This document shows positions 59,820-64,000 of a stretch of DNA of 64,000 bases, one piece after another. The notes beneath the pieces are model-generated. The model was not told where the DNA came from and searched no databases. It was given only the letters and a program-made list of their open reading frames with translations. This DNA comes from Fasciola hepatica (taxonomy: Eukaryota > Platyhelminthes > Trematoda > Plagiorchiida > Fasciolidae): NCBI GenBank assembly GCA_948099385.1, contig CANUEZ040000161.1:2914001-2978000 (forward strand), read 5' to 3'. Both the position numbers and the translations under genes were made by a program. Every line of letters starts with the position of its first letter. The stretch's first letter is position 1.

Positions 59820-61500
59820 TGTTGGGTCAATCCCTAGGTAAACAAACATTTTCGCTCCATCGTTTTTGTGTATACAGCGCAAACTGATGCATCGTGATAG
59901 GAATCGCTTCACTGAACGCTAGAGTTTCGGTACTGGATTGCGCAACAATACTTCGAGACATTGGGTCAGGTCAACTTTGTGACATGATGCAATCGAAGAA
60001 GCCGGCGGCTTCACATCATTATGCATTGCCCCAGCGTCGTCAATTTTGACAGTCATTTGGGTGTGTTCTCACACTCGTTGAGTCAAGTAGCGTTCCGACC
60101 TGCTAACGTATACGTCACCGGAGCTGCAAATGAACTGGTAGACAACATGTGAGACATCGGGATTAGTACGACTGCTAGACTGATTTTCAAAACACAACCC
60201 TTTGGTCGTCTCTATAGTAAACATGACTGCACCGCTGTGTTTATGTGTGCCTTAGAGCTGATTTAGGACTTTGATTTATCTGATTGAATATTTGGTTCCT
60301 CGTAAAAGGCAGTGATAAAAATATGCTTCTTTTCGACCTTCGTCGTTGTCTCGCGTACCATTCCCGGATTCCGATGTTGTTCGATGGAATTTTCCGGATA
60401 ACCGTTGGCCAGCGGTGTTCGTTTCATGAACTCTACCACGAGTTCTGACCAATCCACATTTGTGAGCTACCGGAACAAAGCCGGAGAATTGTAAATAACG
60501 GCCGTCCCACGTCGTTTTTCGGTGGATTTCATGTTGCAAAGTTTCATCCCGACGCCTGGTTAGTAAAATATCCAAGAAAGGCAAACTGTTATCACATTGT
60601 TCCTCGTGAAAAACAGAGAAATACGTGCGAATAAAGTTATGAATTTTAGTGAAAGGAATAGAACGTTCCTCAGTTGTAGAAATTAAAATATCATCCGCGT
60701 TTCGTCTGTAAAACGGACGTAGGTATATATTGTCATACAGTTGTTTTTCGATCATCCCCTCAAGTACTTTTGCCAAGGTCGAACCAGAGGACGTCCTATG
60801 GGCACACCATCAAATTGCTTGTAGGTATAGAAGACGTTTGAGAGCGGCTGGTAAACGTGTCTCCTATTGGGTCTAGCAGCGAAATACCAACGATATCCTC
60901 TCTATCGGACGAATAGAGAAGACGCGAGTCGGTTTACAGATGCAAAGTGTATTCTATATATCGTGGCACCGAAACAGTAATGATACGAAAGATACACCGA
61001 ACGGAAAACGAAACGAAACGCAACGGCTATACAGAAAGCGAACCGCGAGCGTGTACAATCGGCGAGCGACCGAAAGTGAAAGTGATTTAAAACGAGGTCG
61101 ACGGAAACCTCGGAAAAGTGAGTCCAGTAAAACGTACGCAACCGGAAAACACTATGAGGTCGATGTCAAACGTCAGAAAAGATCGTAGAGAAAATAGATC
61201 CAAAATGGTGTCCAGAAAATAGTCATTTTCTCAAAACGATCGAGGTCACTACATAGGCTTTCCCTTCGAAATTAAAACGAATGTTTCCTATGCATAAAAT
61301 AATGGGGTCTTTAAGTTATTCGATGGGAACAGATAAATGAAAGTTATGCGAAATAAAACCAGGTTGATAATGTACTGTCTCGCAACGAGGTACGTTTGTA
61401 AAAAGGGACTCAAAATCGACCGAATAATATTCGTAAGAACTCATTGAAATATTGTTTTGCGGATTTTGTTAGGTTAACTATGCGAGCTTCAGACCGGATC
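59820..61500 (-). mobile_element. Penelope-like element: RT plus GIY-YIG endonuclease, decayed
   Basis: Read on the minus strand, the RT starts with SYEYYSVDFESLFTNVP (61400-61470) and IRFNFEGKAY. After a 432-bp interruption come YKQFDGVPIGRPL and, in another frame, FYRRNADDILI (the catalytic box, usually YVDD or YADD), FHEEQCDNSLPFLDILLTRR, HRKTTWDGRYLQFSGFVPVA and HKCGLVRTRGRVHE. Then a GIY-YIG domain follows: VVYQFICSSGDVYVSRSERY and LTQRV, then SSIASCHKVDLTQCLEVLLR and NPVPKL in shifted frames down to about 59830. Several frameshifts and stops make it inactive. PLEs are retroelements that combine a telomerase-like RT with this endonuclease. Confidence 0.9.
60821..61252. other. 432-bp insertion inside the PLE reverse transcriptase
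   Basis: On the minus strand the RT reads GKAY, is interrupted, and resumes KQFDGVPIGRPL, which joins perfectly to the family pattern. The inserted DNA is bounded by CCTAT and CCTAC and starts with GT. On the + strand it holds an 82-codon frame (60940-61188) rich in Lys, Arg and Ser, and it is visibly richer in CpG than its surroundings. Family unknown. Confidence 0.6.
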
Positions 61501-61959
61501 TCTGGTATAAATCTTGTAACGTAGGGTCTGACTCAATTTTTTGGCCGCTTTATACTACACCATAAATCGGTGACGCTACCTTGGATGGTTCCTAACGGCA
61601 GTGTCATTACCATAAACTTCCGAATTGGTTTAACATACCCTTTGGAGGTGTATTTTGTTAATCTGATATGAAGATTTCCATCTTATTCGAGCTTGAGTCA
61701 TACACGGAAGTACTAACGTAGTCGTATTTATTCATCAACAGCAGTACAGAGTGAATGTGCGCTGAGGAAAACTGGATAAATGGAAAAGGCTGATCGGTTG
61801 TTAGAACACAATATTTACCGACATAGCCTCCACGGACTACCATACTTGACCAAAGCCGACAAGATTTTTAAACAGTCCTATGGCGGAAAACCCCGCTACA
61901 TTCTCGATCTCTGCCGCTGACAGTCCGAGACCGCTTATTTGATTAACCCGCTTTATTCA
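61501..61959. other. Probable decayed 5' part of the PLE
   Basis: No clear frame; upstream of the RT motifs on the minus strand. Confidence 0.35.
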
Positions 61960-62060
61960 CAGCTAACCGCGAGAGTTGCGGCCGTTCCCCTATCCGCACC
62001 CTGGGGACGCGCTCGGTAGCGTACAGCTCTGCCCTTCCAGGGGCTATTCCGAATGCATTA
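61960..62060 (-). repeat. Dispersed repeat D, copy 2
   Basis: The minus strand has GCGTCCCCAGGGTGCGGATA and GGGGAACGGCCGC, matching 36625-36700. Confidence 0.6.
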
Positions 62061-62719
62061 CCACAGTAAAATTTCCACCAATCAACGTGATTACGCGCGC
62101 ATAACTTTATTCTAAAAGTCTGCTATGGGATGAAGCCTCAACACCCACATTTCAGTGGTTTAGTCAAAGCTCGCTGGGAATATCACCGATTGTGTTGTTT
62201 ATCAGGAATGGGAAGAGTGAACGGCTCTGGGGCATATCACTTCCCACTATGAAACGAGAATCACATGCTAAGAGCGCCAAGACGCTGAGTAAAATGTGCT
62301 TGTTGGTAATGAAAAGCTGGGCGTTGTGACAGATTACTATACAACGCAGACACAAAAGTATGGTGATCAGTCGACTAATTCAGTAGAAAATCTTTGTAAA
62401 GCAATTATTGAGGCTCCGCATGGGATATGTTTTGGTTGGGCGTTCTAAAAACTGCAGGCATCGATCGCTCCCTTTCAAACTTCCTCGACAATTCTGTGCC
62501 AGAAAAGTGTGTTACCTATTAATCTCAACTACTGAACGCTTACATCTCAACAGAAACTCATCTGAAGGTTAGATTAATTCCATTGTAAATAGCAGATCGG
62601 TATCGTGGCTTAATCGCCTCACTGAAAGCGAAAAGCTTTTGCTCCATCAGAACAGTCAAGATGTGACAAGGAATATTATCGTTAAACTTCCTTCGATCAA
62701 CGCTCGTCTATCAGTGCAG
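62061..62719. other. No gene seen
   Basis: Unassigned intergenic DNA. Confidence 0.5.
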
Positions 62720-62872
62720 TGGAAGCGGCATTTCCCATGGCCTCAAAGACCCATTGCATTATCAAGGGAAATAAGCGACCCCAAGACTTGGAACGGAGAG
62801 CTACATGAGGTTTAATTAGGCCAGATATGTTAGCGGGCCGGACCGTAGCTGTGTGGTCTACGACTGGTAGTG
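62720..62872 (-). repeat. SINE-A copy (body and tail), antisense
   Basis: The + strand reads CATGGCCTCAAAGACCCATT, GACTTGGAACGGAGAGCTAC and AGGCCAGATATGTTAGCGGG, the reverse complement of tail and body. Confidence 0.75.
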
Positions 62873-63130
62873 CTTGAGTGGTCTGGAACGTTTGCTTACC
62901 ACTTCAGAGACCAAAGGTTCTAATCTCACAACCGACGGTCAGTTTTTTGGTAGACAGTAATCCACTGTCGTCCAGTTCTTTACCACACCCGACCTATTGA
63001 GACCTTATGTGGTTCACTGCCATTCCAAGACTCAGGGCCTTATTGCCGGCTCTTCGTAAGAGTACAAAGGGTCATTGAAGCTATGGGTTATACCTCTAAC
63101 ACTGCACTCATGCGTAATGATTTAATAAAA
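62873..63130 (+). repeat. SINE-A copy, full length, sense
   Basis: Head GTGCTTGAGTGGTCTGGAAC, B-box-like GGTTCTAATCTCAC, then TTTTTTGGTAGACAGTAATC, CCACACCCGACCTATTGAGA and a tail CACTGCACTCATGCGTAATG with ATTTAATAAAAAAA. It abuts the antisense copy head to head. Confidence 0.85.
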
Positions 63131-63177
63131 AAACGAATATGGCTGGCGGCACTGCGTTTACTGTACCTCATTGGTGG

Positions 63178-63320
63178 TTTTTTATTACATGTTTTTGCAT
63201 GAGTGCAGTGGAAGGGGTACATACCCCATAGCCACGAAGGCCCACTGCACTATTAAGTATAACCGGCAAGTAGATCCCGAGACTTGGGGTGGAGAACCAC
63301 TTAAGGCCCCAATAGGTCAT
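63178..63320 (-). repeat. SINE-A copy (body and tail), antisense
   Basis: The + strand reads TTTATTACATGTTTTTGCAT, GAGTGCAGTGGAAGGGGTAC, GGCCCACTGCACTATTAAGT and GGAGAACCACTTAAGGCCCC. The match to the SINE-A consensus is among the best in the window. Confidence 0.85.
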
Positions 63321-64000
63321 TGATGATATAGAACTATGCCATTCGACCACCAATGCGTTAAATTAAGCTATCATCCTAGAAGAGCAGTCGCATCTAGCGG
63401 CAATTAGCTTATGTGGTAATTCCACATTTTCTATTTGCATGACTCCATAGACCACGCTTGTACCTTAAGCCGGGGTTTTCGGTCGATGTAGGTCAGTGAC
63501 TACTGTGATCCTGGTGATGCCCAGATCAGAAGCTGGCCATTTTCTACAAAGGCAAGCCCAGTGATCAGAACTTTCACGGGAGCTTCGTAAAGATTATCCA
63601 TCTAATCTTGGGAGTCAATAGCAGTACGTACAATTTGACTAGCAACTCAAAACCCAATGTCCCAGTCGGGCCTCACCGGTTTGATATGTGTTAAAACTAT
63701 ATGATATGAAGTTCATGCGTCACACAAGTTTCAACGCAATGAACAGGGAAATTATCGGAACCAGGACTGATGTCACGTCTTCGTATGTGCTGTACATTAC
63801 TGGGCAAAAATTGTCTAAATTCTTCCGAGAAGCACCGCTCAGTGGGGTGCCAAGGCCCATTCCATGATGCGCTCGTTTGAATTTTAGTGTCGAATTGCAC
63901 AAGGCAGAAAATGCCAGAAGAAAAACCTAGGGCACAGAATCATGTTACGTTCGATAAGGCAATTAGAAGCAATGTGTACGATTTCGAGCCATCAGTTATT
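63321..64000. other. No gene seen
   Basis: Unassigned intergenic DNA. Confidence 0.5.

Overview
The window looks like a gene-poor piece of a flatworm genome, most likely a digenean fluke with a large, repeat-rich genome. The reasons are one animal-type split gene with very long introns, many decayed RTE-like retrotransposons of the kind common in flukes, Penelope-like elements (PLEs), and SINEs resembling the schistosome Sm-alpha hammerhead family. The species assignment is inference. Nothing bacterial or viral was recognised.

The only host gene recognised is ETFB, the beta subunit of mitochondrial electron transfer flavoprotein, on the + strand. Three coding exons are visible at 4201-4308, 37222-37365 and 41997-42170. 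They are joined by introns of 32,913 and 4,631 bp, all in phase 0. Together they encode the C-terminal 141 residues, ending with a stop at 42168-42170 and a poly(A) signal at 42456-42461. The 5' exons lie left of the window or were not recognised.

The 32.9-kb intron is packed with mobile DNA: RTE fragments on both strands (5.1, 6.6, 19.2, 24.6, 26.7-28.2, 30.4 and 34.5 kb), a PLE GIY-YIG fragment (16.6 kb), an antisense Jockey/CR1-type RT fragment (18.5 kb), two SINE families (here called SINE-A and SINE-B) and long (TA)n or (GT)n arrays. The last intron holds more RTE pieces and a hammerhead ribozyme motif whose paired regions are all intact (38633-38689), on the ETFB sense strand.

Downstream of ETFB, 42.2-64 kb looks intergenic. 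It contains the most complete RTE copy (43.1-46.3 kb, endonuclease plus reverse transcriptase, broken by stops and frameshifts), a convergent RTE copy (46.8-48.0 kb), a Jockey/CR1-type fragment (55.1-55.6 kb), a PLE with RT and GIY-YIG parts (59.8-61.5 kb), hammerhead-like sequences near 58 kb and a SINE cluster at 62.7-63.3 kb.

The most interesting observations are the hammerhead motif inside an ETFB intron, related hammerhead-like sites at 31.2 and 58 kb, the Sm-alpha-like SINEs, a three-layer nested insertion at 26.7-28.2 kb, a 354-bp block of near identity shared by two otherwise diverged RTE copies, and a 432-bp insertion inside the PLE reverse transcriptase. All alignments were made by eye, so element edges are approximate to tens of bases unless stated.
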